Assembly: GCA_030549205.1 (NCBI GenBank)
Contig: JAUKTV010000002.1
Coordinates: forward strand, 1,984,001 to 2,048,000
Direction of reading: 5' to 3'
From: Apiosordaria backusii
Lineage: Eukaryota > Ascomycota > Sordariomycetes > Sordariales > Lasiosphaeriaceae
Length of the DNA stretch: 64,000 nt
The position numbers were made by a program, and so were the translations under genes. A model generated the notes under the pieces. That model was not told the DNA's origin. It did not search any database and saw only the letters and a program-made list of their open reading frames with translations. Positions 12,989-25,271 of the stretch are shown piece by piece (position 1 is the stretch's first letter; each line of letters begins with the position of its first letter).

Positions 12989-15977
12989 GGTGGTGATAAC
13001 GATTGGAAGACACCTCTACTCGCTGAGGAGATGTTTGACGGTAATGAATGGGTCGTCGATCGTCGCTGTCCAGCAGACGAGACGATGTTTGCTGTGAGGT
13101 GGCCACAAGGAATGGACAGACTAGAAAGGGAAAGGGCCCAAAATGACAACTAGGGGAGAGGCTACTATGGCATTATAGCAACATTAGGTATGAACAGAAA
13201 AATGTGATGTGGGCAAGGGAGGGCAATCAAGCACCAAGCATTGACCTCACATTCTTGGGTTGACGTGATAGGGTTGAATGGTAAGCTGTCGATGCAAGGC
13301 TACACTAGATGCATGATGGCAAGGGACGAAGATGGACTGAAGAAGGGGGATATATTTTGGTACTGGGTGGGGGGCACCACAGTGATGATCTCTGACCTCG
13401 ACCAAGGGGCGAGAAAACACTTGGTGGTGATCATGGTAATACAAGCTAACTGCGGCTCGTAAAACCCGAAGAAGAAACCTTCTCCGTACAACATCCGGAG
13501 ACGTAGTATGTCATCGCTGACAATGTCAAGAACAAGGCAGGACAGCGACAGGCATCCCCTTGCCCCATCCTCCCTAGCGAACCAGTTGCTGGATCCTAAC
13601 CAGACCCCTCATTGGGCTGCCCTTCGACGATACCTGGTCGCGATCGGGGTCAGATCCAAGGTCCCCTGGAATGGGACGGTGGTGGAGGTGATCAGGCACG
13701 CTTGGACCAGCCAAAGGGTGTCTCTCACGCAAGCCGAGCCCGGAGCGCAGGGGCCAACAAGCAGCTGAAACGTTCAGTGACACGAGGGGCTGTTGAAGAT
13801 ATCTGTAGGCGTGTCTCGGTAATCGTCATCGATTCTCGATAATAGGGATATCTTCAGCAGGAAAAGTAGCCAGGGAATGCAAGTCTCACAAATCCATCCT
13901 CCAATGTGGCAGGGAGACAACAGGATTGATCGAAAGGGACGACGTTGAGGATTGCGAGGGGGTCGGACCCGAAGAGCGGGGTCAAGCTAAAGGCGCCCCG
14001 CTAAATATGTGGGGCCCAAGCTGAAGGCTGAAGAAGCGGCTCTTGCCGGGCTGTCATTTTTAGTGGAACGGCCTCTGGCTGGACTCGTCGCCTGCCTCCT
14101 CCTTGCCTCTGCATCTTCGTACCTGCGTGCCGTTCCATCAACCATCGGTCATTTTGTACCGTGCCGTTGCAAACTCGCTCGTCTTTGCTTCTTGCTCCAC
14201 TGACTACTGCAGGTAAAAGCATACGAAAAACCACCGCGTCTTCACCGCCGGAACACTGTCCAGTCAGCAGCGTTTCTGTTAGCTATCGACGCGCTGCTGA
14301 ACCACAAAATGCTGACAGAAGGATGCCCAACTCTCAACCACAATGATGGTCAGCTGCCGTGGAACAATCTCGGAGGGAGTTGGGACGAAAAAACTTGCAA
14401 AAGGAGGAGATATCCCTGAACCTTTTCCTAAAGTGTCGAGAAGTTGTCACAGACCACCGAAAGGAGCATTGATCTTGCTCGGATATCGGAAGGACGCTGG
14501 TGAAGACGTTGGAGAGTGCGATCAGTGCGTGGTGTGCTGCTTGGCAGGGGTAAAGTTTGCTCGAGGACAGCTTCGATTCTTCAACTTGCTGACAGCTGTC
14601 ATCCCTCAGCTGCGATCAACTCCTTTTCTTCAGAGCATACTCTCTCAAGGGAGTCCATCAGATTGTCTGACAAAGTTGTACAAACCACGGCACTGCAGAC
14701 CCAGGAAACCAGCCCATCATCCATCCCGTCTCGTCTCGAGCCGTTCTCCAGTCAAACACGGCAAGTCCACGAAACCGCCCAAACACCAGGCACAGTCAAT
14801 CGCACAAACTCGTCAGTCAAAAATAACAGCGGGTCACCACAACACCCTGTTCGCCGGTTGTTTCTTCTTGTTTCCTCTGAACCCTAAGGCATGATTTACC
14901 CGGTCGTTCCGGCCGTCACCGTACCAGGTTATCCACTTCCTCTCTTATTCTTTCACAAACAGAACCAAAGCATAAAAGTGATGAAGCTGTGGTCGTACCA
15001 GACCCCAACGCCGATCATGCACCGCTGTGCCCGGCAAACCACCACGCCGCTTGACTTGAAAGGTGATGAACTAGAGTCTGTTGAGTGGTAACAGTTCAGC
15101 CTGTTCTTTTCAATCTACATTGAACTGCAAACACCTTGTTTCTGAGGGTGTGTTCTGTTCATCCCTCTCCATAGGCGCAGCGCCGTGACATGATCTCCGA
15201 ATTCGGCCCCCATAGATCCACGAGTGTGTTGGTTGGCCTCTATGGCTCTTAGTTGTCCATGATTGCGTCTCCCCGAACACAGCAATGATCAGTCACCACA
15301 ACCAAATGCGGTAACAGCCCAACTTCCCATTAAATCCAATCGCCCACCATCTGCATCCGAACCACGGGAGTGAGGTGCGAGCTGAGATGCAAATAATCCG
15401 GAGCGGCCGGCACAGCTGTCCAGTAAAATACCTGGCTCCGATAGCTGGGAACCGTTGTCTGTCCTGGCTCGTAGAAATGGAAACCTAAAGTGATGGTCAT
15501 CACCCAAAACTGTGAGTGATTGCTCTCTTAGCAGCACATGGGAAAAACAGAGCGCAGAAACGCAGTTTCGCTTTTATCCACCTCGGCCGTCGTCGGGCGG
15601 TTAAACAGAGAGTTCCCAGGTTCGCACCTCCCTCACGGCAGGCGAGCTGTTTCTCGTTTATGACCATCCTACCAACGCGGGCTATTTCTGTTGTTGCCTT
15701 TGAACATCAAAGAACGGGTAATCCTGGCCTTGGTGATCGATAGACGGCTAAATATCCCACGGCAGGAGCGAAACAGCACCAAAACAAGTCACCATCTTAG
15801 TATTGTTCGCTTCCAGTGTTCTGTCGTCGTGATCGTCAACTCTGCAGTCCCGGCCCAGGTGGGGTTCAACTTGTTATCGTCATGTATCGCAGGTGGGACG
15901 GTGGCCACCAAAGCCACCTCGCCATTCCCATCATGATGTTGGGAAACGATAGTCGCAACAAGCAGTGGGGGCGCATA
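12989..15977. other. 3-kb intergenic region
   Basis: Upstream of the MFS gene and downstream of the F-box gene, both on the minus strand. Many short open frames occur on both strands; the longest starts at 14343 (183 codons), but none shows a recognisable domain or splice-linked continuation. No tRNA-like B box or repeat was found. It may hold long promoters or non-coding transcripts. Confidence 0.4.
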
Positions 15978-16903
15978 CTAAAAGGCAGCAATAACCACAG
16001 CCCTACCTTCTCTCCCCTCCCCATCCGTCTCCCCCTCCTGCCGCTCCGCCCCCTCAAACGCCTCTAGCAGCTCCCCCGCTCTCACCACCAGCTCCTCGAA
16101 CTGGAGCCTGTAAGCCACTGGCAGTTCCTCCCCTTCTGCCACTAGCACCGGCCTTTCTATTCCCGTGTCCTTTTCTTCAACTTTGAACTTGAGGCCAATA
16201 GTCTGTTTCGTGTCTGCCCATAGAATCTCCGATTGCGATGTCCGGTTGGATGAGGAGGCGGCAGATAAAAAGTTGCGCTTCAAGCGGACAAGCCCCTCGG
16301 AGAGGTTGACGTGGGAAAGGAAAAGACCGGGTTTGGGGCCGAGTTTAACCAGGTTGGTAATCACGCAAAGCTGGGAGAAGGATTCATCTTCATCGAGGTA
16401 GATATCCTGGTGTGGGATTATAGGTTCCTCTTCATTTTGTTCGGGCTGTGGTTGTTGCGATAATCGTCGAGGGTAGCGCGCTCGAGGGCGGCGGTTTTCG
16501 TCTTGGAGGACGGGTTTGAAGTGGGAGTAGACGTCTCCTAGACTGTTCCGCAGTGCTGAGTCGGAGGATTCATCGTAGAATCGGTCGGTGGAGAGATAAT
16601 CGCAATACAGGTAGGGGGTCGAGATTTTGGCCGTGGGGTGGTAGCATTCGAGGATTAGCTTGTGACGGCCGGAGGTAGACAGAGAGGCGGCAAGGTTGTG
16701 GAGGCGGTGATGGAAGATGCGAAGGGCGATGGAGGAGAAGTGGTGGTTGAGATAGGTAAGGGGGAGGAGTTCATGAGTGGGGAGGTTGTTGAGGATTGTT
16801 AGGAGGAGCTGGAAGAGTGCTGTTAGTAGAATAAGACCAGACGAAAGAGGTTCGCAAAGCTCACCTCGTTGGGAAGCCAGTTGATCGGGGTATTTGAAGC
16901 CAT
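15978..16903 (-). CDS. F-box domain protein
   Basis: Complement of join(15978-16808, 16865-16903), 289 aa. A 13-codon first exon (MASNTPINWLPNE) splices through a 56-bp phase-0 intron to LLLTILNNLPTHELLPLTYLNHHF, which together form an F-box: LPNE-LLLTILNNLP...LL.L..LN..F. The following LILECYHPTAKISTPYLYCDYL block is conserved in a Pezizomycotina F-box family of unknown target. The protein ends in a Glu-rich stretch followed by VVIAAF. It would act as a substrate adaptor of an SCF ubiquitin ligase. The plus-strand and longer minus-strand frames here are shadows. Confidence 0.8.
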
Positions 16904-18309
16904 GTTGTCTGGGGCGTATGTTGGAAGGTCTCTTGTGTACAGAGATGTTGTACGAGATGTTGTACGAGATGTTGGAGACTGACACGGAAATGTCTAGATG
17001 ATGAATGTGCCTTGGTACCAAGTACGTATGAATGGCTCGCACAGGTCCCGAAGCTCGACGGCAACAATGCTGTACCGGGATTTCGACAGGCGTGCAATGT
17101 CCGTCAGGTCATCTGGCCCAAACCATATGAGTCCAATGTTTTTTGGCAATCCATATCGTCTTTACAGGGACATATTCTTCGAGTTGTTGACGTAACAGCA
17201 GGGCGGGGTTGATTGATAAGAGCAAGAGCAATGATAAAGGTGGGGTACTTCGGTTCAAGCTTCCCGTCCCGCTTGTTCCCGCGGCCCCACTTCCTCAGGT
17301 GCCGAGAGCGATCCCTGTCAGTGCCGGACAAGGGTCTGTGGTTTGTGGTCCAACCTGTCAACTACAGGTGACATTTGAGGTCGTCTTCCAGCGGTCAACA
17401 GTGACTGATGGGCGAATATTGCAAATTATCATAATATCTCATGACTACAATTTACTTGGATCCATAGAGCTTGGTATTGCAGGCCGGAAACATTGGGTTG
17501 ATCGATCCTCGAGTTAGGGCTGTGATATTTGTGAGCGAGACAAGTAGCTCGAGGTGATTGCTAGGGTTGTTGGTCTGAGATGCAGGGGTTTTATCATTAA
17601 TGGAAATTTTGGGGCCGTGCTGAAAGGGAGTTGCTTTGTGCTTCCTCTGGGTCGGGTTAGATACCTAATCGGACAGCCTATCTTTGATGGGTGCGTGCCC
17701 TCACTACCTATCTTGAGTCTAATCAGTGTCATTGCGTCTAGGATACCATGGTATTCCCCGTCAGCTGGAAGAATTGCCTTGCCGATGCCAAGTGTATTCC
17801 TACATATTGAAATGATTGGAAGGTCTGAACCTTTGAGGTTGAGTGGAAGGATTCTAGTTAGGTACCCCACTAATTCTTACCGGTCACCTATCCAGAAACT
17901 CGGTGAGGCCTTTGGCCCTATGGGGAAGGTCTGCTGTGTAAGTCGACCATCATTCAAGCCGACACTTGCGCAATCACTGAGGTTGGAAAGTCAACCCTGC
18001 GTGTTCGATACGTTGGATTTGGCTGTGGCAGAGTGACAATGATTCATGGAGTAGCCCTGCCGAGGTAGTAGGTGAAGGTACCCTCACCAACGTGTTCGGA
18101 GGCCTCCAGATATTATCAGAATAATCGGGGGTTTGAAATCCACGCAGAGTTGAGACTTTGATTTCTATGAATGACCAAAGCAAAAAAATCCCCATCAACG
18201 CGTGCTTAATGAAATCATGTCATCGTGAAAACTCCGTGCCTAAACCAAAAGCCCTCTAATCACGCTCTATCACCTGAAGTCCACGCTAAAAAGCCCTTTT
18301 CCTTGCCGC
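16904..18309. other. Intergenic region
   Basis: 5' region of the F-box gene and 3' region of the acetyltransferase gene. Near 16940-16975 a 14-bp unit (GTTGTACGAGAT) is repeated in tandem. Open frames at 17514-18036 overlap on both strands and resemble nothing known. I see no gene. Confidence 0.4.
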
Positions 18310-19139
18310 CTACATCAAGGCACATTGTCCGTTGTCGGTTACGGCCCTCAATACCTTCATGTTGGGAACGTATTTCATGGCCTGCAGCGTCAGCCTCTCC
18401 TCCTCCCCGGGAACTTGAATGTAAAAGGTCCCCACACTGCCGAATCCCAGCCAGGTGTATAGACCGTAGCCCATTGGACTTGCCATCACCGAAATGTCTT
18501 GGAGACGCTCCTGGTGCGCCAGCTTCATTCCCCACTTGCACAGTGAGGAAGCATGACCGCGCCGCTGAAACTCGGGCAAAGTGGCGAGGATCTGGAGGTG
18601 AATCTGCTCGGGCCCGAAAATGCCAAAGAACCTCTTGTAGGCTTTGATTTGACCCCTCCAAAACTCTTGAAAATGTTCGTGATTCGCGTCCCGCCGTGTC
18701 CTGCCTCCTCGCTTTTCCACCTCGGTGACGGCTGTTTAGTTCGGTGTATTAGTGTCACCTCTCGTGGTGTATCAGAAAGAAGATGGTATCGATGAAGAAG
18801 TGAGTAGATTAGCGTAATGAAAGACTTGCGATCTTGAGGAACATAGCTGGGTCCGTATCGCCTCTTGTTCCGATACGAGACGTCCCAAACACTGAACGAA
18901 ACCACTCTTCTCTCTTCACAGCCTGGTTCCAGATTGTCCTCCACCACCATGACCTGCCAGTCATCGTAGGCTGGGTCCAGAAAGTACTCAAATAGCAGCC
19001 GCGTAAACTTGTAATGGTCCTCGGGATAGTCTTGGCGATATGGAAATCGATAGTCCCATTGCGGGTCTAGCGGCATCGTTCTGAGAATAACGTCGGTCAC
19101 TGCCTCGATATCGGTCGGGAGACCGAGTCTGGGCTTCAT
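18310..19139 (-). CDS. GNAT-family N-acetyltransferase
   Basis: Complement of join(18310-18731, 18830-19139), 243 aa. The N-terminus MKPRLGLPTDIEAVTDVILRTMP is the usual opening of fungal GNAT proteins. The second exon carries the acetyl-CoA site block LATLPEFQRRGHASSLCKWG (R/Q-x-x-G-x-G/A type) and then SPMGYGLYTWLGF. No GT donor gives the right phase. A GC donor (GCAAGT, first base 18829) joined to CAG ending at 18732 restores the frame exactly and gives VPQDPVTEVEKRGG. The gene therefore most likely has a 98-bp GC-AG intron. Substrate is unknown; it is divergently transcribed from the Zn2Cys6 regulator. Confidence 0.85.
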
Positions 19140-20225
19140 TGTGAGACAGGGCAATGTCAATATTGCAAGGGAAGATGAGGCTGCGTTCGCAACGTTGTTG
19201 GCGTAGTGCTGCACGGCGGGGAAGATGGGAAACCGATGAGCAAGGCGGTCGGTCGGTCCCGGAGGTATGAAAGGGCGAAGCTGACTTGGTCCAAAAAAGC
19301 TTGAATGTGTCACAGCCTTAAGAGCTGCCTGCTACCACGTTGCCTGTTGAGCCTCATCGGCCAGCACCTCCTGTCTAAACGAGCCCAGCATGCCACGACA
19401 TGCATTGGGGCAGATTAGCGTAAATTTCTGGTCATCATGTGAAACACTAGAGAGCGCCGCTTTCGTGAAGAGATCCAAAAGGGCTGCTGGCTGTCGTGGG
19501 AAAGGTGCTCCCGTCTCATCGTGAAGCGGCCTCTCCGGGCTTTGGGCGGAGCTGGGGGCGTTCCTCGTCATGTCTGAGCCTCGTCCGTGCAGCGGAATTG
19601 GATGGCAGTCGCACTCCGATCGAGCATGCGGAAGTGGGCAATGTGCTATAGAACCAATTTGGGCAAGGCACTTTTCGCGTCGTCCCGCGTCATGGTCCTG
19701 CGTAATCTGTCTGGAGGTGTGTGCCTGTGGTATCTCCTTCTGGCAGGCTGCATGGGAAGCGTCTCGATAGGAAGTACAATCAAGACCCTGAATAGTTGTT
19801 AGAGCACATCTCCCCAAGCAATATCATTCCCTAACAAATATTGAAAGCAGAGGATGTACTCCTTGAAGGCTCCTTTAGGCGCGCATTGCGTTGTGAAGGC
19901 TACACAAAGTTGACGAGAGAGTGTCGAATCAGCATCAAGCCAGCCCTGCAGCTAAGCCTAGAACAGAAACGAGGTGAGCAGAAAGAGCAATCCCGCAGTG
20001 CCAGGGGACCAGGCATGATGATTGGGCGAGCCCCATTGCGGCCTCCGACGCCCCATCCCCTTTTTCCAGCCTGGCACGCCAAATGCTATCTGCCATCTCA
20101 AAGTGTCGCATCCTGCCGTCCCGACACAGCATTTGCGGCAAACAACCCGCATCCAAGATATGACAAGCGTGCGATGCTGACGCGAATACGACTTTCGGCC
20201 TTTCCTTGTGTTTGTGTTCCTTGAC
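19140..20225. promoter_or_regulatory. Divergent promoter region
   Basis: A 1.1-kb interval between the GNAT gene and the Zn2Cys6 gene. An antisense frame of 161 codons (19332-19817) has no domain I recognise and no splice link, so I treat the stretch as regulatory. Confidence 0.4.
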
Positions 20226-22805
20226 ATGGACATGGAGGATAAGTGGTACGCTGCCGGTCGAGGGGGATCACTGGCCACCGCCGTCGCCGCCGACATGGAC
20301 TCCCGTACCAGCGCAGATCTCGGCCCCGTGTTCCACTTCGCCGGAGACTCTGGCGATCCTTCTCTCTTCGACCCCGCCTTCAACGCCTTCTTCTTTTTTG
20401 ACACATTCTTCCCCACGGCCTCCGACCGGAGAGTCAATCCGCTGGCTCCCGGGCCATGCACCTATTCTGCACTTTCGCCGCCGAACCATGCCTCCTTGGA
20501 TAGCCAGTTCCATGGCCCTGGAACCAAGATCATCACGGCCCGAAATGGCGACCCCAGGCTAAATTCTTCCCTTATCAACACCAACCAGGGCCCGGTCCAT
20601 CCGCGGTTATATGCCAACGCCCCGCCTGCCATCTTCGCAGACGACTTACGCCATGATATGTACAACTTCGAAGCCCTGGAGTCGAACGTCGGCGTACCCT
20701 TCGTTGGGCCAATCATCGGTCAACCCGGCCACCTTCCTCAATGGGAAGGTTCACCAAACACTTCTGATGGGTTCTTAGCTGCGGATCTGAGCACAAACTT
20801 TGGCCCTCTGGCTGATGCTCTTTCTAATCACTTTAATGGATGTAGCTCCGACTCCAGCCCCGACCCCGAGACTCCAGTTCCTGTACAATCCAGGACACCC
20901 CCGTCGGCGGAACTCCAGCAAAAGCTCGCTCCTAACTCGGTCTTCAACCTCGACACATCACGTCGTCCCTCGATAGCCGCTACCGAGATCAAAATCGAGT
21001 ACAATGTCCGTTCCAGCCCTTCACCACGTCCGCCGAACCGGAAAGCGGGACCTAAGAGCCCGACAGGCTCGCTCGAGATCATTCAATACAAGCCGAGCGG
21101 GAAGCCTGATGGGCGACTTTCCAAGAAACGACCTGCATTTGACGAAATCACCACTGGAAGCAGTACGCCCCAGACACTTCGTCGGATCTCGCTGGAAGAT
21201 GAGAGTGGCCAGGTGAAGGCTACTATGACTACGTTCGGGAAGCGGCCGAGGATCCGAACTACCTTCGACGAAGAGAAACGTCGGCGCACGGCTCTGGCCA
21301 GGAAGGAAGGTGTATGTGCGCGGTGTAAAAGGTCGAAAAGACAGGTTCGTGACCCAATCTAGTTCAACACGGCCTTGATCTGTGTGGTAACCCTGACTCG
21401 GTCTCTAGTGTGATCTTGCGGCGAAAAGTCTCTATGTGAGCTGCACCCTATGTGCATGTACCAAGATTTACAAGAATGTGCCCCGGATGCCCTGCTTCAG
21501 ATCAACTCTGGTAGATGTACTGTTCTTTCGTGCAGGTATGAGCTCTTTTCTCTCGACCCCAGCTCCTCATACGCTGACACCTCGGTAGGCCCCGCAGCCA
21601 ACGAGCCGTTGTTCACCAGGCGTCTGGTCGAGTTCAAGCTTGAGGACCTCTCTGCTCCCGACGTCCCAGTTCGGACAGTCAAGCTTACTCAAAAAATGGG
21701 CCAGCATCGTTTGACAGTGTATGCGTCTGAGTTTAAGCCAGAGCCCACAGACAAGCTTTCTTATCACTGGAAGGATTCCTCGGGGAACTCCCACGAAATG
21801 AAGATGCCACCATTTACTCTGACCAATCTGGACAAAATCCACGCGCATTTCCGCCAGTACATTGACTCCGCCAAATGGTCGTATCTCGAATCTCTCAAGG
21901 GCCAACAGGACGATGACCTGACTTGGATGACGGTTTCAATGGCAATGGAATATGCGCGGAGAAGGCCGGTATGTGTATAAAGCTTTGTACTAAGCCCAGT
22001 CATCGAGCTAACCATGTCAGGACTCTCTCGTCGCCGATACCCTCGACATGTGGGCCGTTTCCCGTATGATAGAGATCCCATGGGAGATATGCGGGCAACG
22101 GGAAGACACGCTTGGAATGTCAGCAGTCAGAGAACCCGAGAATCCCCACAATGGCAAGATTCCGATCCCGCCGATTATGGACACGCTTCTCGATCAGATT
22201 GTCATCAAAAACTTCCTCCGGCCACTGCGTGAACGAGTCATCAACAAGTTCGAGCAGTTGATCAGCCCAGCACGGCCAGAAGTGTGGTTCGAGATTTATC
22301 TCACAGCTTTCATTATCCTGAACCACATCGAGAGACTAGCCAAACACTCGGCTTCTCATGCCAGACTTCACAGCATGCCGGTAAGCCTCATGCTGCTGCT
22401 TCTGCGAATGTACAGCTAACAACCCCAATAGACCAAGTACTCCAACACCTCGTTCTTGGAAGGCGCTTTCCATACCGCCAAGGTCATCCTCTCGCGCTTC
22501 CACTTTGTTTGCAACGGAGCTGCGCCCCTGCGGCTGGATTGGAAGAAGGAGAAAACGGTAGAACTAGCCAAGCTGCAGCCAGATGAGGTGGCTCTGATGG
22601 AGAAGACGCAGGCTATTATACGACGAAAACGTACGATTCTTGAATGTTGGAACAATGTTGCTGTTTTCTATGGCTGACACTTTCTCTAGAAAACGACGTG
22701 CTCAGTCTGCGGAAGACACACCAATACGAAAGACCACTTTACTGGTGTCACCAGCTGTACTTTGAAGAGTGGGACACCTCGCCAGTACATATCGTCGAGG
22801 AGTGA
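20226..22805 (+). CDS. Zn2Cys6 fungal transcription factor
   Basis: Join 20226-21344, 21409-21535, 21589-21968, 22021-22380, 22432-22630, 22690-22805 (766 aa). All five introns are 51-64 bp and keep frame. The first ATG in frame is at 20226, with a second possible start at 20232. Residues 1-340 are low-complexity and probably activating. The zinc cluster starts at Cys364 (CARCKRSKRQ-CDLAA), and the first intron falls right before its third cysteine. The spacing CX2CX6CX10CX2C is followed by either CX1C or CX13C, so the last ligand is ambiguous. The C-terminal half is helical, with EFKPEPTDKLSYHW and WFEIYLTAFIILNHIER blocks typical of a subgroup with unknown targets. A nuclear DNA-binding regulator is likely. 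Confidence 0.9.
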
Positions 22806-23498
22806 GCGTGCCTTGCAGGAAACAATGACACTCGACATAAGGCTTTTATCATGTTTTATACCCATGAAGCAATTCATATAGCAAGCGAGGGAGTTTTGGA
22901 TTTAAATACCGGGTAATGTTTTGGACTTTGTTGGTGGTGGAACTGTTGATAGCTGGGAGGGATTCTTGGTTACTATATATACGATTCTGCGACAAGGACA
23001 TATAGCCTAGATACATTGTTAATACATTTTGCATATGCATTCTTATCTCGGCCTGAGACTTGTCTCAGCAAGCTATTGGATTACCACAAGATGGGTAAGA
23101 TGCATTTCAGAATGGGTTAAGACAAAGCTCGGATTTTCGAAACAAGCCAGCGAGGATGAAGCTCTGATCAGAGTAAAGAGAAGCTGGTAGGACTAGGTAG
23201 GTAGGGACTGCCCAACACAGAACTGAGGAATGTCAAAGCTGGCAGGGCGATAAATAGCCCCTGGCATGCCGCCCCCTGAACGGACCCACAATTTCCGAAG
23301 ACAAACAAACATAAACCCATCCACTCATCATGCACCAACCACATCTGCTTCCATGCCCATGTGCAAGCCAGACTGTCAGCCTCTCACTACTCCCTCATCA
23401 GAAAACTCCCGTAACGAATGTGCACCAAGTCAAGTCCATCTCTTCAACATTGCTAGAGAAGAGACATCCCAAGTGCTTTAGCTACCACGAGTCTCAAT
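22806..23498. other. Convergent 3' intergenic region
   Basis: AT-rich 3' untranslated sequence at 22850-23045. No gene beyond the flanking ones is seen. Confidence 0.45.
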
Positions 23499-23881
23499 CT
23501 AACAGCACGTGCTTCGACAGCGATCAAGGCTACACAATATCTGAGTCAGATATGTTTCAAGACCATAAAAAGGTGTCGAGGAGGTAAGGGGGGCGGATAA
23601 TAAGGGGAAACTTACCACAAAACGCAAGAAACGTAGTCTGGCTCCCCCAGGGCGCCCCAGCAGATCTTGCAGGCGGAGTCGCTCTTGTAGCAGTCGTCGC
23701 AGCTGGCGTGTTCGCAGATGTCGCGGTTTTTTAACTGGTTGGTGGTGGTGGCGGAGGTTGATGAGCCTCTGTTGTCAGCGATCCTCGAGGTGGTGTCGGC
23801 CAGCTCGTGGGAGACGCTAACTGCCAGAGTGGTACTGGTGAGGAAGGTGAGGGTTGTGAGGATGGTGGCGGGGAGGTGCAT
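23499..23881 (-). CDS. Small secreted cysteine-rich protein
   Basis: Complement of join(23499-23529, 23616-23881), 98 aa. The N-terminus MHLPATILTTLTFLTSTTLAVS is a clear signal peptide. The mature part has closely spaced cysteines (ICEHASCDDCYKSDSACKIC). The first exon reads to a TGG-TAA stop, but that TAA lies inside a perfect donor (GTAAGT). Splicing 86 bp to a TAG acceptor adds CLDRCRSTCC and gives ten cysteines in total, an even number. An earlier CAG acceptor would instead make an immediate stop. Size and composition fit effector-like or antimicrobial-like secreted fungal proteins, but I recognise no family. The unspliced 89-aa form is the alternative. Confidence 0.6.
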
Positions 23882-25271
23882 TTTGGTGGTGGTGGTGGTT
23901 GTTTTTTGGGGATGGGCAATGTTGGAGTACTATAGAGTGTGTTGATCCTAGCTAGAAGAGGGAGATGTTGAGCTTTTTGTACCTGCTTCACTAGGTACTA
24001 TGGGTTGAAGATAGTTAAGTTGTGTGCACGCCTTGAGGTGATATACGTGCTCCTCGCCTCCTCCGAGTTTTTCCATGTTTTATACATGTTTCCAGGTGAT
24101 CGAGTTGGTGAAACCGCGTGCATCACACATGGCTACCCCAGGTTTCTCGTGTTATATCCCGCATACCTGGCAAGAACCACTCTTCTTTCCGTATTCCCCA
24201 ACTACGACTGTCACGTCGCTACGCACCCTCGAAGCACCAGGCGCTACCTACATTCTTCGCAAACTGTGATACAGAATATGGTAGGTCATCTAATATCACT
24301 TCAGTTAGGTAAATGAAGCTATCCACACACTTATTTCTCTCACTATTTTGCCCTACTGAGATTGTGTACCTAAGGTACCTAGGTAAGCGGTGCCAATTCA
24401 TTCATCGCGTAGTGGCTGATTGGCCACCCGGGCAATATTCCTGACATTTGCCAACAACTCATCGACCGCCAGCTGTCCCCTTGCCATCGCCATGTGATCT
24501 CTTCATACCTTACCTTGTGTCATAGTGACACTGCTCTCGCGTGACGCTTGTTCACCAGTGCTTTTGATCTGGCTATGAGGGATCCTGCGGCGGAAATCGC
24601 GCAAAAGACCGGGGGAATTAAGCCGTGCAATTCACTTTCGGTCTCGAGTTCATGTTATCAGACCTGTCAGCATCTTTAATCCACGAAATGACATGCGGGT
24701 GATATTGGCTGCGTGTGAGATTCTATGCCTCAATGTCAGTCTTAGCAGAGCTTCCTGCAATGCCACGAAATTTGTTTTGGTTAAAGTGAAGATCATGGCT
24801 TGTTCCGGCAGGTAATTACTTGTATAGGTATTGAACTATGTCCTCACATCGACTATGAGTCAATATTTAAGTCTTTCTAACGCTAGGTAGGGCTAGCATT
24901 CAAAATTGTCTAAAGTACCGGTACATCATGACGAAGGCTCGAGCCTACATTGAAACGGCGAGACTTCGAGAAAATTATGCATAAGCACCGCAGACCTTTG
25001 AGAAAATAGGATAATGGTTAGGGTACGGCAGTATACAGTGTGACTGTCGTACCAAAATCACGCGGAAGAAGCCAGCTATGCCACAATGGCGCCCCATCCC
25101 CGGCGACTCATGGGATCAAGGAAGATGGTTCATGGCAACTTGGCTAGATAGATAATACCATCAATTGGGGACGGGCGGTCAGGCCTCTGTAGCTCATGTT
25201 GCATACCATTCTCAACTTGCCTGTGCCGCTACTGCTCCTCCACACAAGTGGTGCCACCGTCCGAACGAAAC
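23882..25271. other. Intergenic region with a degenerate repeat
   Basis: Upstream region of the small secreted protein and 3' side of the beta-lactamase-like gene. It has no intact gene. It contains the plus-strand copy of a repeat that recurs inverted at about 28.2 kb, and an ACCTAAGGTACCTAGGTA palindromic stretch near 24370-24385. Confidence 0.5.
24950..25136 (+). repeat. Degenerate dispersed repeat, copy 1 (inverted partner at 28146-28345)
   Basis: About 190 bp aligns to the reverse complement of 28146-28345. Shared blocks include ATTATGCATAAGCACCGCAG, CCACAATGGC and CGGCGACTCA. Most differences I can see are transitions. In the frame that is open in copy 2 (DF-KIMHKHRR), this copy has stop codons, so it looks like a decayed coding fragment. 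Confidence 0.75.

Noticed and set aside
14343..14894. 183-codon plus-strand frame
   Set aside because: No domain, composition unlike nearby genes, no supporting splice pattern.
17514..18036. Overlapping frames on both strands
   Set aside because: They mirror each other and neither resembles a protein family.
19332..19817. 161-codon minus-strand frame between the GNAT and Zn2Cys6 genes
   Set aside because: Unrecognised and sits in a divergent promoter; no signal peptide or domain.
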